DNA of 64,000 nucleotides from Trema orientale (GCA_002914845.1 JXTC01000051.1:388244-452243), one strand, 5' to 3'; shown: positions 25,101 through 37,649, counted from the stretch's first letter. The notes: a model not told the origin generated them from the sequence alone. Numbers and translations are program-made.

Positions 25101-25415
25101 CAGATATAATTTGAATCAAATAGGGAATTGAGATAATGCCCAACATCAACATTTTAATAATAGCTTCAATCCATGTAACATATAATAAAAATCTCTAAGA
25201 ATCTCGAATAGTAAAATCAAAATTGCCGTACATGATACCCCTTTGTTAAAACCAAAATAGAATGCCTGAAAAAGATACCAACTTGTTTTGCTAATCGACC
25301 AAACATCATTTAACAGTAAGATGCATCTATAAACCTTAGAAATAAAACAAAGGAATAAAAATAATATTCAAACCACCATAATCAAACCTACAACATCGTC
25401 ATCATCTAATTTTCT
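22101..25415 (-). mobile_element. Second LARD-like LTR element, partial
   Basis: A diverged relative of the element at 5752-12815. The LTR (about 22101-23806) shares blocks with that LTR, and the interior (23807-25415) aligns with 7780 to about 9400, for instance around the GGTTCCA-ATAGGATAG and CGAGTGATGC stretches. A polypurine tract (AAGGATGGAGAGA, minus strand) precedes the LTR start TGTGAAAAAC. The distal half and 5' LTR are missing, cut where the copia element at 25416 begins. No coding capacity. Having two copies shows that this interior is a family trait and not the debris of one element. Confidence 0.6.
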
Positions 25416-25723
25416 CTCCTAATAGAGAGCGTTAGACTCATCAAAAATAATATGTATAGATTCTTCTATTACCAGTGTTCTTTTATTGAAAACTCTATAA
25501 GCTTTACTAGTAGTAGAATAGCCAAGAAAAATACCAACATCGGATTTTGAGTGAAATTTACCCAAATTGTCCTTTGTATTTAAAATAAAGCATTTGCAAC
25601 CAAAATTTTAAAGTAACCAGTGTTGGGTTTTCTACCTTTGCAAAGCTCATAAGGTGTCTTGTTCAAAATTGGCTTTATCATAACTCAATTCATAATATAA
25701 CAAGCGGTACTAACCGCTTTGGC

Positions 25724-26664
25724 CTAAAAATATTTTGGCAAACAATTTTCATTTAGCATACTTCTTGCCATTTCTTGTAGGGTTCCATTCTTTCTTTTTA
25801 TAACTCCATTTTGTTGTGGAGTTCTAAGAGCTGAAAAGTTATGATCAAAACTATTTTTGGAACAAAAAGCTTCCATTTCTTCATTTTCAAACTCACCACC
25901 ATGATCACTTCTAATAGATGTAATGATATAGCTTTTTTCATTTTGTACTTTCTTACAAAAGATAGTAAGCATATTTAAAACATCATTTTCATGAGCAATA
26001 AATAGAACCCAAGTTAATCTTGAAAAATCATCAACTATGACAAAGGCATAGTATTTTTCACCAAAACTAGCTACTCTTGATAGTCCAAATAAATCCATGT
26101 GAAGTATTTGCAAGGGTCTAGAAGTGATAATGATATTTTAGGATTTAAAAGAGCTTTTTACTTGTTTTTTAAATTCACATGCATCACAAACCTTGTTTTT
26201 TTCAAAAAGTAAACTAGGTAAACCACTAACAAGGTTTTTCTTTAAAAGTTTATAGATAGTATTCATGCTGGCATGTCCAAGTTTTCTATGCCAAAGCCAA
26301 AAAACCGAAAAATATTTATCTTGGCTAAAGTATTTTTCAATGTCAATGGTATAAATATTATCTTTTGTTTCTCCCTCAAAAATGATTTTTTTTAACAAGT
26401 ATCCTCAATTAAGCATTTGGAAGGCTAAAAAATGACTCGATAACCTTTATCACAAACTTGACTTATATTAAGTAAATTGTGTTTAAGACTATCAACAAGT
26501 AAAACATTTTCTATAATGGGAGAGGAAATAGTACCAATGTTACCTATACCCAAGATTTTGCCTTTGGTATTATCTCCAAAAATGACATGTCCTCCATTTC
26601 TTCTTGTAAATGACGAAAGTAAGGAGTAGTCACCGGTCATATGTTTGGAGCAACCACTATCCAA
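25724..26664 (-). pseudogene. copia protease and integrase region
   Basis: Protease motif MDSGCSKHMTGD near 26664, then GAG-pre-integrase block WHRKLGHAS, the CxxC pair CDACEFKKQ, and integrase core blocks MDLFGLSR, FVIVDDFSRLTWV, SDHGGEFEN and TPQQNGVIKRKN. Part of the SIRE-like fossil. Confidence 0.85.
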
Positions 26665-26704
26665 GAACCAAAAGTTCTTCTTCTTTTGTACCTACAAGTA
26701 AGAA

Positions 26705-28219
26705 TCAAACTTTGATTTTCGGTACCCATACTAATTTGGGTCTGTGAGTGTTAGTTCTAGATTCTTTTGGTACCCAAGCTAGTTTTCCACCAAAATATGC
26801 ATTTTTCTTCACAAAGTATGAAAAACTAGTATGTCCATTTTGATTGCAATAAGTGCAAGTGTGCTTAGTGTCCCTTGTACTCGCTTTTACAAAATAATTT
26901 TTGAGGTATTTTTGTTTTATCGAAGATTTGTATCCAATACCTCCTTTGTCAAAAACGCATTTTTGTCTACCAAGTACCATGTCAAAATTTTTCTTTCTAT
27001 TTATAAATTTGTAGACAATTTTAGTCAAGTCAAAAATCTTGTCGTTTAAGGAAGTATTTTCTTTTGACAAAATATCACAATTACTACAAGATAATTTCAC
27101 TTCTTTTTCTTTTGTAAACTTTTCAACTATTTTTGACAAACTAAGAATTTCCTTTTTGAGAGCATTGTTCTTAAAAATGAGTTTTTCATAGTTTTTGTGT
27201 AAATTATTGAAATCACTTAATAAATTTTCATACGATAAATCACAATCACTATCATTTTCACTCGAATCACTTCTTGTATCACTATCATCATGAAATTCAC
27301 TTTTAGGTTCAAGTGAGCTTACCTCATTTTCTATTGCCATAAAACACATGTTGGAAATTTCTTCTTGTTCTTCTCCTTCGGATTCTTCTTCTTCACTATC
27401 ATCCCAAGTAGCCTTCTTTGCCTTTTTCTTCATTCTTCTTCTCAAGAGATATTTATTCTTCATGTGACCTGGCTTCTTATATTCAAAACAAGTGATGGGA
27501 TCATCCTTCATTTTGTTTTCTCAAAAATCATTGCCTTTGGTGTTCTTCTTAAAATTCTTCTTTTTGAAATTTAAGTACCTCTTGTATCTTTTGGTAAGTA
27601 AGGCAATATCTTCTAGCTCACTATCCACAAAGTCTTCTTTTTTCTTATTATTTTCTTGCATGGCGGCTTTAAGAGCGATTCCTTTCTTTTTCTTCTCCTC
27701 CCCTTCATTATCATTTGTTTCTTTCATAAGGATCTTATGGGTCATGAGAGGACCCATAAGTTCTTCAAGGGAAAGTTTTCTAAGGTTTTTCACTTCTTGA
27801 ATGGCAACCACTTTACTTCAATATGCTCGAGGAAGATTTCTAAGAATTTTACTCACCAACTCACTATTTGGAAATATTTTTCCTAGAACAGCAAGAGAGT
27901 TAATAATAGTTGTAATTCTAGTAAACATTTGTAAAATAGATTCATCTTTTTCTATTTTAAACAACTCATAGTTTCTAGTAAAAATATTGATTCTAGTTTC
28001 TTTCATGGAGCTAGTTCCTTGATAAGAGACTTCTAACATGTTCCATAGTTCATGAGCATCTCTAACTTTTTGAACATTATTATAAATATTTTTATCTAAA
28101 CCGCACATAAGAATGTTTCTAGCTCTACCATTTTTGGTGAAGTTGATTTTATCTTTTTCATTATGTTCTTCTATGTCTTTTTCAACTTCTCTATCATCAG
28201 CCATTTTCATTATTTTCAA
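26705..28219 (-). pseudogene. copia gag region (SIRE-like)
   Basis: N-terminal part with AHELWNMLEVSYQGTS and the DESILQMFTRITTIINSL block of UBN2-type gag, then a lysine-rich stretch, a zinc-knuckle-like CFEYKKPGHMK, an acidic region, and a coiled-coil-rich segment with a second CTYCNQNGHTS knuckle. The second knuckle after the coiled coil is usual in the SIRE lineage. Part of the same fossil. Confidence 0.8.
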
Positions 28220-28427
28220 AGAGCCTTTAGTGACAATATACCATAATCAAAATCAATAGACCTAAAGTAAGTTTCCATACGACTTCTCCAATAGTTAAAG
28301 TTATTTCCATTGAAAAATAGTGATTTGGATGGAGACAACCCTTCATATTGAAAAGAAAAGTTGGTTAAGCTAGCCATCTCAAAAACGGTTAAGTTTAAAA
28401 ATTTGAGTACTAAGCTCTGATACCAAT

Positions 28428-29793
28428 TGTTAGCCTAAGATTAGCTAACCCAAGATGGGGGGTGAATTGGGTTTTAAAAACTTTTACAAACTTTTCTTGA
28501 TAGACAAGTAAATTATGCAAGTAAAAGCCATAAGAAGTAAAAATAGCTAAATTGCATGCACAAGCTCAAGATAAATAAATTATAGAGATAGGGATAGAGA
28601 AATGCAAACACTATTTTACGAAGTTCAACAAACACGACAGTTTGTCTATGTCCCTGACTTTTGGTAACCCGCTTCGAGCTTTTCACTATCAGATCGAGAA
28701 AATAGACTTGACCGTCCCTTTTACACAACGAGTACTTTCTCTTTAGGCACACTCACACCTTTACAATAGTTTTGAATCCAGCTCTATCACACCTAACTCG
28801 AATTGTTTAGACTCCAGTGCCAATCTCACCTAAACCAGGTTGTTTATGAATCTGGTGTCAACCTCATCTCACAAATATAATTTTAGTTTTTATTGATACA
28901 CTCAACTAGAATCTCTCTTAAGAATATAATTAATACAAGGTAGGCCTAGAGAGAATAAATGAGAATACAAGATACAATCTAATTTGGCTCAAGTGATTTT
29001 TTATGAAAAAGTGGATTTGAAAATTTGATTCACAAAAGATAATTTGAACAATTTGAAAGTATGTTTAAAACAATGTAGGAATATTCAAAAGTTATTTCAA
29101 GTGTTAGAAAAGCTTCTATTTATAGACTAGAATGAAAACTAGCTGTTTTAGACTGTTTAACAAATAATCTGTCATTTTCAGTAGACCGAAAATGTACTTT
29201 CGATTGACTAAAAATACTAGCAGTTGAAAGTGCGGTCCGTTGAAAGTGCAGTTATAACGGTCGAATTTGAAAATCTGTTAAAAAACTGAACAGGGAAACC
29301 GGTTGACCGATTCTGAGGACCGGTCTGCCGAATCTATCCGAGAGCATAATTTGATTTTTATTTCAAGTATTTTTCAATTATTTTCAAAATGTGACTTCAT
29401 AAATTGATTTTTTATGTAATATGTGAACTATAGAAATTCATAAATCAATTTAAAAACTTGTCTAAAATAAATTTCTTATTTTAATTAGAGATAAACTAGT
29501 TTGACAGTTTTGATTTGAAAAAATTCCAATTTTATGAAAAATTTGAGCTATTAAGATCATATTATGTGTAAACAAATATTCAAGTACAAGAACTAAGTAT
29601 ATAACCTTCACTAGTCTAGGTCTTGTAATCTTGAACTTTGTCTTCAAGCTCTTTTCCATAATCCATCTTGAATATCTTATGATCCTTTCAAATTAACTTG
29701 CTACATACTCAAGTAGATTATCAGTTCTTAATCATATATTTGTTAACTTCAACATAAGAGTGTAGGATTGATGATATAAAGCATGACTCAACA
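28428..29793 (-). repeat. Long 5' LTR of the SIRE-like element
   Basis: Defined by TG..CA ends and by the primer binding site directly beside it. No partner LTR is present in the window. Confidence 0.7.
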
Positions 29794-30115
29794 GATGTAT
29801 GAGGATAGTTATGGTATTATTTTGAGTACTTAAAACTACAAATAATTTTATGTAACTTATTTTGGACATTGAATTTATGATTTAATAAAAGTTTATAAAT
29901 AAATTAATTAGAAATTTTCTTAAACTTGACTGGATATTTTTCTAAAATAATTAAAACTAATAAGGGTTTAATGACTTTGGAATTTATAATGATTTATGAA
30001 CCAAAACAATATTATCTGATACTTGATTTATTCTAAATTTTGCAAAATTAATATTTTGTTATATTTTCGTTTAAAATTACTAAAAATTACTGCTTTAGAT
30101 TTCCGGTTACGACTG
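29794..30115. other. AT-rich fragment, possible LTR end
   Basis: No gene. The closing TTTCCGGTTACGAC resembles the ends of gypsy-type LTRs. The sequence stops where the duplicated segment starts at 30116. Confidence 0.3.
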
Positions 30116-30922
30116 TTCTGGCTAAAGCAATTCTTAATAATGGATGACATATTATCTCGTGACTTGCCGAATTAGTCAAATTAGGTTATCCACTTCTTTT
30201 ATTTTATTTTTGTAAAGTTTTCGACATAATAAAGTTTGTGGGTCCTTCCTATTTATTATTTATTGTATTGTTATGATTATTATCATCCTTTTAGGAGATT
30301 GCCGACATGATAAAATTTTGTGGCCCCTTTTTATTATTATTGCCTTTTCTTTCTTTTTTTTTAATTAATATATCCAATAATACTTAATGGTAATCAGATA
30401 TATAAATATCTTAACATAAGACACAACTTACAAATAAAACAAATGCATACGTAGATAACGTAATAACTCAACTACCATCTAAAATAATTCGGACGAATTA
30501 GAAATTTTCTATCAAGGGTAAGTAGAATTTGCAATCAAATTATATATAAAACTAAAATAATTATCTCCAGTAATCCTGTTAGAATTATGAACTAAATACT
30601 CATCATACTTGTACTATTGAGCGTGTACCAAGTATTTCACTACAAAATAACTTAGAAAAAAAATTACAAGTTAATAGCCACAAAAATTAATGTCGTATCA
30701 AAATGATAAGCACATATATTACTAAACGAAAATGCTATGCAATCATGCTATTATTGGCTCTTTTAACTGTACAAAGAATCGGGTGTTACAATAAGGTATA
30801 ATAACAACTATACATATTCAGTGAAGCATTCCATCAAACACTTGGCCTACATAAATTTTTAGTATACTCTTGAAATTATACTAATTTTATTTTTAGATTA
30901 TTAAAGAATACCATGAATCTAT

Positions 30923-32561
30923 TGTTGGTTGGAATGTGCAACTATAAATTATACTCATATACTTCCGTGCAAGTGCATACGGTCACAAGTAATATAGATA
31001 TGGAAGTAACCCACGAGGATTGATTACTAAGTCTAAGCTAAGTATTAAAATTATCTCAGTTTTAACTTTATCCAAACAACTGAAATATAGATTTTAAAGA
31101 AATTAAACCAAGGAAACTAAACTATCATGCAAAATAAATGAAAGCAAGCAATAAGAAAAATATCTATATTTACTAATTCCCCAACCATCCTTTAAACACA
31201 CAATCTCCCAATTTCCCTCTTACATTGATTAATCCACTAGAGTTGTCAACCGAGAATTCAAACGTATTCACAAACTCCTTTCCAAGATATAAGTGAAAAC
31301 ACCTAGACAAGCTAATATGTTACTTATAACATAAAAAGACTAGATTTATTAAGTTTAGTTATTCTCACACAAAGGTTGCACAAGTCACATAGGTATATTC
31401 CTATCCTACACAAACTCACCCCACATTAGGTAATTTTATTTTATTCTACTTATGTCTAAACCTAAATTCCCCTTCCCAAGTTTATAAAGGTTTCACTCAA
31501 CAATCTATTTAGCAATCAATTAAATAGAAACAATACGTATAAGGTAAAACAAATAACTCAATAATGGATTTGATTAATAAAAGAGGAGATAAATAAACAA
31601 ATAAAAAATACAAAGTTGATTCAAATAATAAAACTAGACAAAGAAAGATTTAGTTCATAATATAAATTGATAACAATAACATTATGATCCAATGAATTCA
31701 AGAAAAACAAAATCAAAGAGAGAAAAGTTAAAGAAATCCCCCTTAGAAAAGCTTGAAGGTATTCATGGAGGTTGTCAAGCTCCCCCTCTAATGTTAGTTC
31801 TTGCTCTCTTGAATCCTCTCTCTAGGCTTTGCTCTCAACTATACTATTCTCTGAATATAGAAAATATAAAGAAAACTCATAGGAAAATAAAGAAAAGATG
31901 GTATGAACAAAGAAAGGTGTTGATGTTGTGGAGGAAATCAAGAAATGGAGGATTAGAGCATATATTTTTCTTCTTCTTCCTCTTTTTCTTCTCCTTCTAT
32001 GGCTGCCTTCCTCTCTTTCTCTCTATCCCAATATGCCTCTTTCAACCCTAAAGATAGGACTTTAAAGAGGTGGCTCGTGCAAACCTAAGACAGGCCGAAT
32101 TTGGACATTTGGATCATCAAAAAGTTGATCTCAGCCATCAATTATTAACCCAGGACGTAGGAGGTGGTGCCAGGACACTATTTTTGGTGCTCCAGCACCA
32201 CAACAACCCGAGAGTTGGTGTTGGGGCTCCACTTTTGGCACTGCAGTGCCACTTTTCTATGGTTTAGCACCACGGCTTCCCGGATGTGCCATTTCTTCGT
32301 TTTAGCTCCAATTCACCTCATTTTTATAGCGTTAAGACTGCATCGGATTCGACTTCGATTTTAATATTTGAAAAACTCATTCGGAAGGCACAAATTCACC
32401 TTAATTTACATCAAACACCCTTATTTTATTCTCCTATGTACACAAACAAGTAAAACATCAAAACATCAAGGGAAACAATTGAAACAACTTAAAATAAATA
32501 AGAATATAGCAAAACTTAAGGCAAAAGAGCACTAGATAACTCCATTGTTATGGACTTAATA
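30923..32561. mobile_element. Solo LTR, 1.64 kb, with 5 bp target duplication TCTAT
   Basis: Absent from copy 2 of the duplication, so its limits are known. It opens TGTTGGTTGG and ends TTATGGACTTAATA, flanked by TCTAT at 30918-30922 and 32562-32566. The same family occurs, nested in CACTA sequence, at about 46298-46774 and inverted at about 49000-49872. No coding frame. TG start, 5 bp duplication and lack of coding fit a solo LTR. Confidence 0.7.
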
Positions 32562-33174
32562 TCTATAATAAATATACACAAAATCCAAAAAAAAAGAGGA
32601 AGAATAAAGCGTTTCGAGAAAAAAAGGAGGACCTTACCGAGCCTATTTTGTAAGATATGTAGATTTATCCAGGAAAGATGATGAAAATTATTGTTGCCTA
32701 CTATTAGGGGACTTGGGATGTTGCTAGAAGTAGAAAATGATACTTGTTGATCCAAAGCTCTTCATTTCGAGGTTGGACCACTGGAATGAGCTAGTAGTGG
32801 AGGAGGTACTGGCGGCGGAAGAGATCTCGATGGGGGAGGAAGTCTAGATGAGAGAGGAGTTCTTGGCACAAAAGATCTTGGCAAAGGAGGTGGTGGTGGT
32901 CTGGTTAAAGAAGGTGGCGGTGGTCTCATTTGTCTCTTGTTCAGAGTTGAAAATGAAGTTTAAGGAGATTGCATTGGGTTTACCTGATAAATTGTCTCGT
33001 GAAAAATTTTTATTTTGCTCACCTATTTTGGGGAAACTCAAATCCATAGTTTTCTAATTATTTTCTCCAAACTTTTCCCTTATTATTTTTTCTCTATATT
33101 TTTCCAAAATCTAAAATAATTTCCCACATTTTTTTTCTCCTTTTCCCCCTAATTCCAAGATCTAAACAGGGCCT

Positions 33175-36100
33175 TGATATAACACCTCCTAACTCATCTA
33201 TATGACTATATAGGTCAAACTAGGAAGTATTATTCTTTTATAAACCATAACTTTAGTTTTATTCAAAAAAATTGGGCCAATGTAAACTTTTCAAACTCTA
33301 AAACAAAAAAAGCTGCATGGCATTACTTTCTAAAGTGTCTTTACAAAATGTACAACTAAAAGATTCTTATCAGTCTATCTTGCCATCAGTAGTAATATTT
33401 ATAATACATTAAAATATGAAAATACAAACAAAACATCGTCTACAAGTCAAGCTCGTCTACATCTATATGATCATAACGGTAAGAAAGTATGCTAACCAAC
33501 CAATAACTCTATGCATCATAGGTCTCTGTGCCTATATCACAGGAACTAGATGAGCTAATACTCAATAAGTAAAGATTATGCATGTTCGTGAGCGTGTTTC
33601 ATGCAAAAATTTTATTTAAATTCCTATTGTACTCTATTTTTTACATAACTTTTAATTTTGATGCACTTTTCATAGAAAACGTTCTTTATAGGGCCCTTGA
33701 GTACACTACAAAGTCGCGGTAGTCGGTATGCCGTGTCTACCTATGCGAGAAGGAAATAAATGGCCAATACGAACTATACCTTCCCAATGCAAAATAACTA
33801 AGTAATGTACCTAATAAATCTCATAATATAATGCTCAGTCCCGGTAGTCGGTAAGCCATGCCAACCTATGCGGAAAGGATGCTAACTATACCTACTTAAT
33901 GCGGACTGACTAAACAATATACTTAAAATATATCTCGTAAAATAAAAACAATGGGACTACTTTAAATCCAATACATAGAAACCTTCACTTCTTTGAAAAT
34001 CATGCTTAAATAATTGTGCCATGCTTGTGTCTTTTATAAACTTACATCAACTATAGGAATAATACGTATTATTATAAGACACATAAATATATAGGAAAAT
34101 ATCTTGTATTTATTAGTTTCCTTATGATGCAGTTAAAATAAAATTTTACTTACCTTGTGCCTAACAGAAAGGATAGTGAAAAGGGTTAGTATCCTCTGTG
34201 GCAAGGTATGTGGAAGACCTAATATAAATTTCATTACTAAAATGATCACTACAATATAAAATGGTTTAGGAAAACAACCACAAGACTGAAATCACAACTT
34301 TCACAAAATCAAGAAACTTAATTACGAAATGAACCGAAAGTATACAAGTCATATGAGGTATGTAGTAGCCAATAACTAGCATTGAAAACTAATTAAATTC
34401 ATCAAAACATGAATGCTAGTTCTTTAGTACAAAAATTATCCAAAATAGCACGTACTTTCGTAAAAACTAGTTTATTTGCTTCTAAATAGTACCATTTGGT
34501 GTTAAAAATATTTGGACAGTATCTCCCCTATTTTTAGGGCATTCTCACTTTTTAAATCATGGTTTAAGACCTGCAATACAAATTGATAAGTCAATTCCCA
34601 CATATACACATCAAAGAAGATAATTTAGAACAACCTAAATGTATTTGAATTCCTTTCGATTTAGACAAAGTTTAAACTTACTTTTACACTTGTATATCAT
34701 CACAACTAGTAAGTAAATAGATGTAATATATATAAAAAGATTAATTTCTTATAAATTCCAAGTAAAAAAATCAATTACAAGTATAGATAACTTATTCCAA
34801 CAATAAAAACACTTGAATCCACAAATAGTAAATTTTAGGACTTTAGGTCTAATTTTATTTCTTTACTTAAATTCTATACTTCTAGCTATATGAATGAGTT
34901 CTGAAGACTTTTATTTATCCTATAAGAGCTTTGGTTTAAGAGCTGCAGCAAGAAAAACTAATTACAAACTCAAAATCCTACATAAACCTCACCTTAAGTA
35001 GTTTAAGCTTTTACTGAATCTCTTGCCTTCTATCTCTATCAAATTGATTCCCAAGGCTTTGAAATTGATTTTAGGACTTAATAGGACCTAGAGAAACCAT
35101 TATTTGAGTAGTATCAAGTGGAGAATTGAAATAAGAAAACAAAACTTAGGAAGAAGAACCAGTAGAATTACCTTGACTAGTTTGGACCTATCTTGCTTTC
35201 TTGAGTTCTAATTTGAGTTCTACAACTTAGAAACTCTTGGAAATGGTTAAGAGGAGTTGAGATAAGTCTAGAAAGGAGTTAGAGATTTTCAGGTCGTGGC
35301 TGAAGAGAAAGGAGAAGAAAATGACCAGATTTGGTCTAAAAGTGATACTTAGTGACTAAGAAATGGCAAAACTTGAATTCTGAGGAGCATTTTGGGTATT
35401 TTGCACATTACTTTCTATGTGTCCAGCTCTAAAATATCTTTAGCATACTCACCATATTGTTGGTCAATCCCATACACCCAAGTATAGATAAAGTTGGTGA
35501 ATCCTAGCTTAGAAAGTGAAAACTAGTCATAGTTTGACCTTTTTTTTTTTTTTGAGGAAGTCATACTTTGACTTATGATCCCATATGACCAACCTTATTA
35601 TAATCTGGTGGAACCAAGTCCCATAACCAATCATTAAATATAAAAATAAGTTAATTAGACTCCAATTAATAATGAAAACATAGTATTAGCACTCAATTAT
35701 TAGAATGCACAAAAATGACACTACGCGATTAAACTGAATCTAAGCTAGCTTAATGCAATAGAACATAAATCAGTGTCCTGAATGGCACCTCATGCTTACC
35801 TAGGGCCGAAAATTAAAATGTTATAAATAAGTCCTATACATTGAATTAAAGCTATTTGACGTGTTAAACGCATAGTGAATTCTGCTCCGAAAAGAGTGAA
35901 AAATGCATTTTACCGAAAAACTACCATTTAACCAAGTTATCAACAAACATGATTTTAATGCATATGCACATAGTATTACATTTATGAATATATCTTTTAT
36001 TCTTTTAGCACACCGAGCTCTTTCTCTCTCTCTGAGGATACTGAGCCTTAACACTGCATGGGAGCACCTCAATACACATTAGTACAATAATATAGATCGA

Positions 36101-36224
36101 AAGTATTTAACAATCAGAATGAGAAATTTTTCATAAAATTGATACTAATTGCTTCTTATGTCTATTATGCAATATGAACATGTTTATTATTGGCTTATTA
36201 TGCATGTGAGAATCTTGGGAATCA
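33175..36224 (+). mobile_element. Solo LTR, about 3.05 kb
   Basis: Absent from copy 2, where GGGCCTTAAGAAAAG is continuous. It opens TGATATAACACCTCC, a gypsy-type LTR start, and closes GGGAATCA. Two subrepeats of about 130 bp near 33710 and 33840 share GGTAGTCGGTA and CTATGCG. No primer binding site or coding sequence is present. Target duplications are not clear. It carries a small poly(T) insertion at 35539-35560. Confidence 0.6.
35539..35560 (-). mobile_element. Minimal LINE 3' end: TTCCTC plus poly(A), with target duplications
   Basis: About 22 bp consisting of a T run and GAGGAA, so on the minus strand TTCCTC followed by A. It is flanked by GTCATAGTTTGAC (35526-35538) and GTCATACTTTGAC (35561-35573), a 13 bp repeat with one mismatch. 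This looks like reverse transcription that stopped almost at once after target priming. Confidence 0.6.
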
Positions 36225-36793
36225 TACTTAAGAAAAGGTACAACAAAAATTTTTTATTGAATTTGAAGTCACTGAGAATTATAATCGCAAAATTATAAAA
36301 AATTTGTCAGAATCAATGTAGTTAATTAAAGTCAGTCATTAGGACATGAGGTCATTTGACAAGTTACGAGCGAACAAGGTAGTGTCTTATGCCAATTAAT
36401 AATTGACATTCATATGTGTGGTAAATTCATATGTGTGGTAAATTAAAACTTAAAAATATATTTCGTATCTTATAAGTGAACACACCACAAAGATTCATTT
36501 CACGTTAATTCAATAATACAAAGTAATATATGCGTGATTATACATATAACTTCACCGAACATACATAGAGAGGACTTATTATGTTGGTCTCACTAAAAAC
36601 CAACACATACTTAAACAAACTAATTAAGCAAGCTCCCTTTACAAGCAAACATCACACATGAAGTTTAGACTAATGACTTCTTAAAAGTACCGCAAGTGAC
36701 AAGCACATTAGAAGTTCCAGTACTTATTAATAACATCAGTAATATAAATACTTTCCTCAATTAAGTTCTCCACACATATAAATTATTATTCAG

Positions 36794-37059
36794 TTAGGCC
36801 TTTTGCAAGTGGGCATCGATATCTTTGGTGACATTAACCATCACATTGAGGCACTTATTTGGAGGTGGAACATTTGCATTTAGCTCCTCGTACTCGATAA
36901 TGAGTTTGGCCAAGCTGCCCTCACCCTTTGGAATCACATGGCAGACTGACTTGAAGCTCCTGTAATGCTTGAACACATCTCCTTCCAGTTCGACCACAGC
37001 TACCATATTGTTCTCGTTATCAAATTCTACCTTCTCCTTGAACCACTCCTGCTTTCCAT
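36794..37059 (-). pseudogene. MLP-C: orphan exon 2 of an MLP-like gene
   Basis: An open exon 2 of exactly the same length (266 bp) and splice phase as that of MLP-D, with the CCAAG acceptor preserved. It matches the MLP-D exon at 77 of 88 residues, including WFKEKVEF, GEGSLAKL, PPPN and the C-terminal VTKDIDAHLQKA. No exon 1 follows upstream: similarity to the MLP-D region stops at 37080, about 20 bp beyond the acceptor, which leaves out nearly all the intron. A short stretch at 37243-37214 reads LEVQIDIQAS and could be an exon 1 scrap, but this is weak. Unless it is spliced to an unknown exon, it cannot make an MLP protein. Confidence 0.8.
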
Positions 37060-37080
37060 CTTGGAGAAATTTCCACAACA

Positions 37081-37640
37081 TGAGAACTCTAGGATTAGAT
37101 TGAGATTCATTATAGGTAGGAGCCTTATGGATTCTATTCTCATTTAACACTTAAAATCCCGAGTCCCCAGAGTCAGACTCACCTAGGCTAAATGAAACAT
37201 GGTCTACTTTGAAACTTGCCTGAATGTCGATTTGAACCTCCAAGATGCTAGAATAGTCGAGGATGGTGAAGATGAGAATGAAGAGGAATGCAAGAATAGT
37301 CTTCTATTTAAAGAGGGAGAGTGCTCATTTGAATTTTAAAATTGAGAGAGAAATGGGGGATCAGATTTCGAAAATTAGTGGGATTAGAGTATTAATGGTT
37401 GGATACATATGAATGTGGCTCAAATAGTGGGGTAGGTTCATACTTGACTTAAAATTACAGTTGGCGAATAGTAATTAGGGTGGGTTTGGTGAGTAAATAA
37501 GGAGGATTTGGTGGGTAATTAGTAAGTAATTAATTATAATTTTATAATTGATATGAGAACTCAAAGGTCAGATTCTAATTTTAGGACCTTTTATGATATT
37601 TCGCCAGAAGTGAAAATTCATCTACCAAATTCCGACAACA
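37081..37640. other. Non-duplicated sequence upstream of MLP-C
   Basis: Includes a TTTAAATA box (minus strand, about 37308-37315) and, just beyond it, a hydrophobic frame that lacks an ATG. No gene is called. This sequence replaces the intron, exon 1 and promoter seen at MLP-D. Confidence 0.4.
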
Positions 37641-37649
37641 GAGCAGATT

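Larger units (their letters stand above)
25416..29793 (-). mobile_element. SIRE/Maximus-like Ty1/copia, 5' portion only
   Basis: The 5' LTR is long (28428-29793, about 1.37 kb, TGTTGAGTCATG to GGCTAACA on the minus strand). A primer binding site TGGTATCAGAG follows at 28425-28415, then gag, protease and most of integrase. Long LTRs and a coiled, lysine-rich gag suit the SIRE/Maximus lineage. Reverse transcriptase, RNase H and the 3' LTR are absent; sequence homology stops near 25416, where LARD-like sequence takes over. Broken in several places and probably older than the copia element at 16667. Confidence 0.85.
30116..37080. repeat. Segmental duplication, copy 1 (with two LTR insertions)
   Basis: Copy 1 of a segment whose partner is 42535-44796. 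Shared blocks are 30116-30922 with 42535-43336, 32562-33174 with about 43337-43946, and 36225-37080 with about 43947-44796. The extra 1639 bp and 3050 bp in copy 1 are insertions. Removing them and one 5 bp target duplication leaves 2271 bp against 2262 bp in copy 2. The rightmost block carries MLP exon 2. The block at 32580-33170 holds a matching minus-strand open frame in both copies (33047-32844 and 43814-43530), which I do not call a gene. Confidence 0.88.

Noticed and set aside
37165-37320. Hydrophobic, signal-peptide-like frame upstream of MLP-C
   Set aside because: No ATG begins it and a stop precedes it; it does not resemble a known secreted protein.
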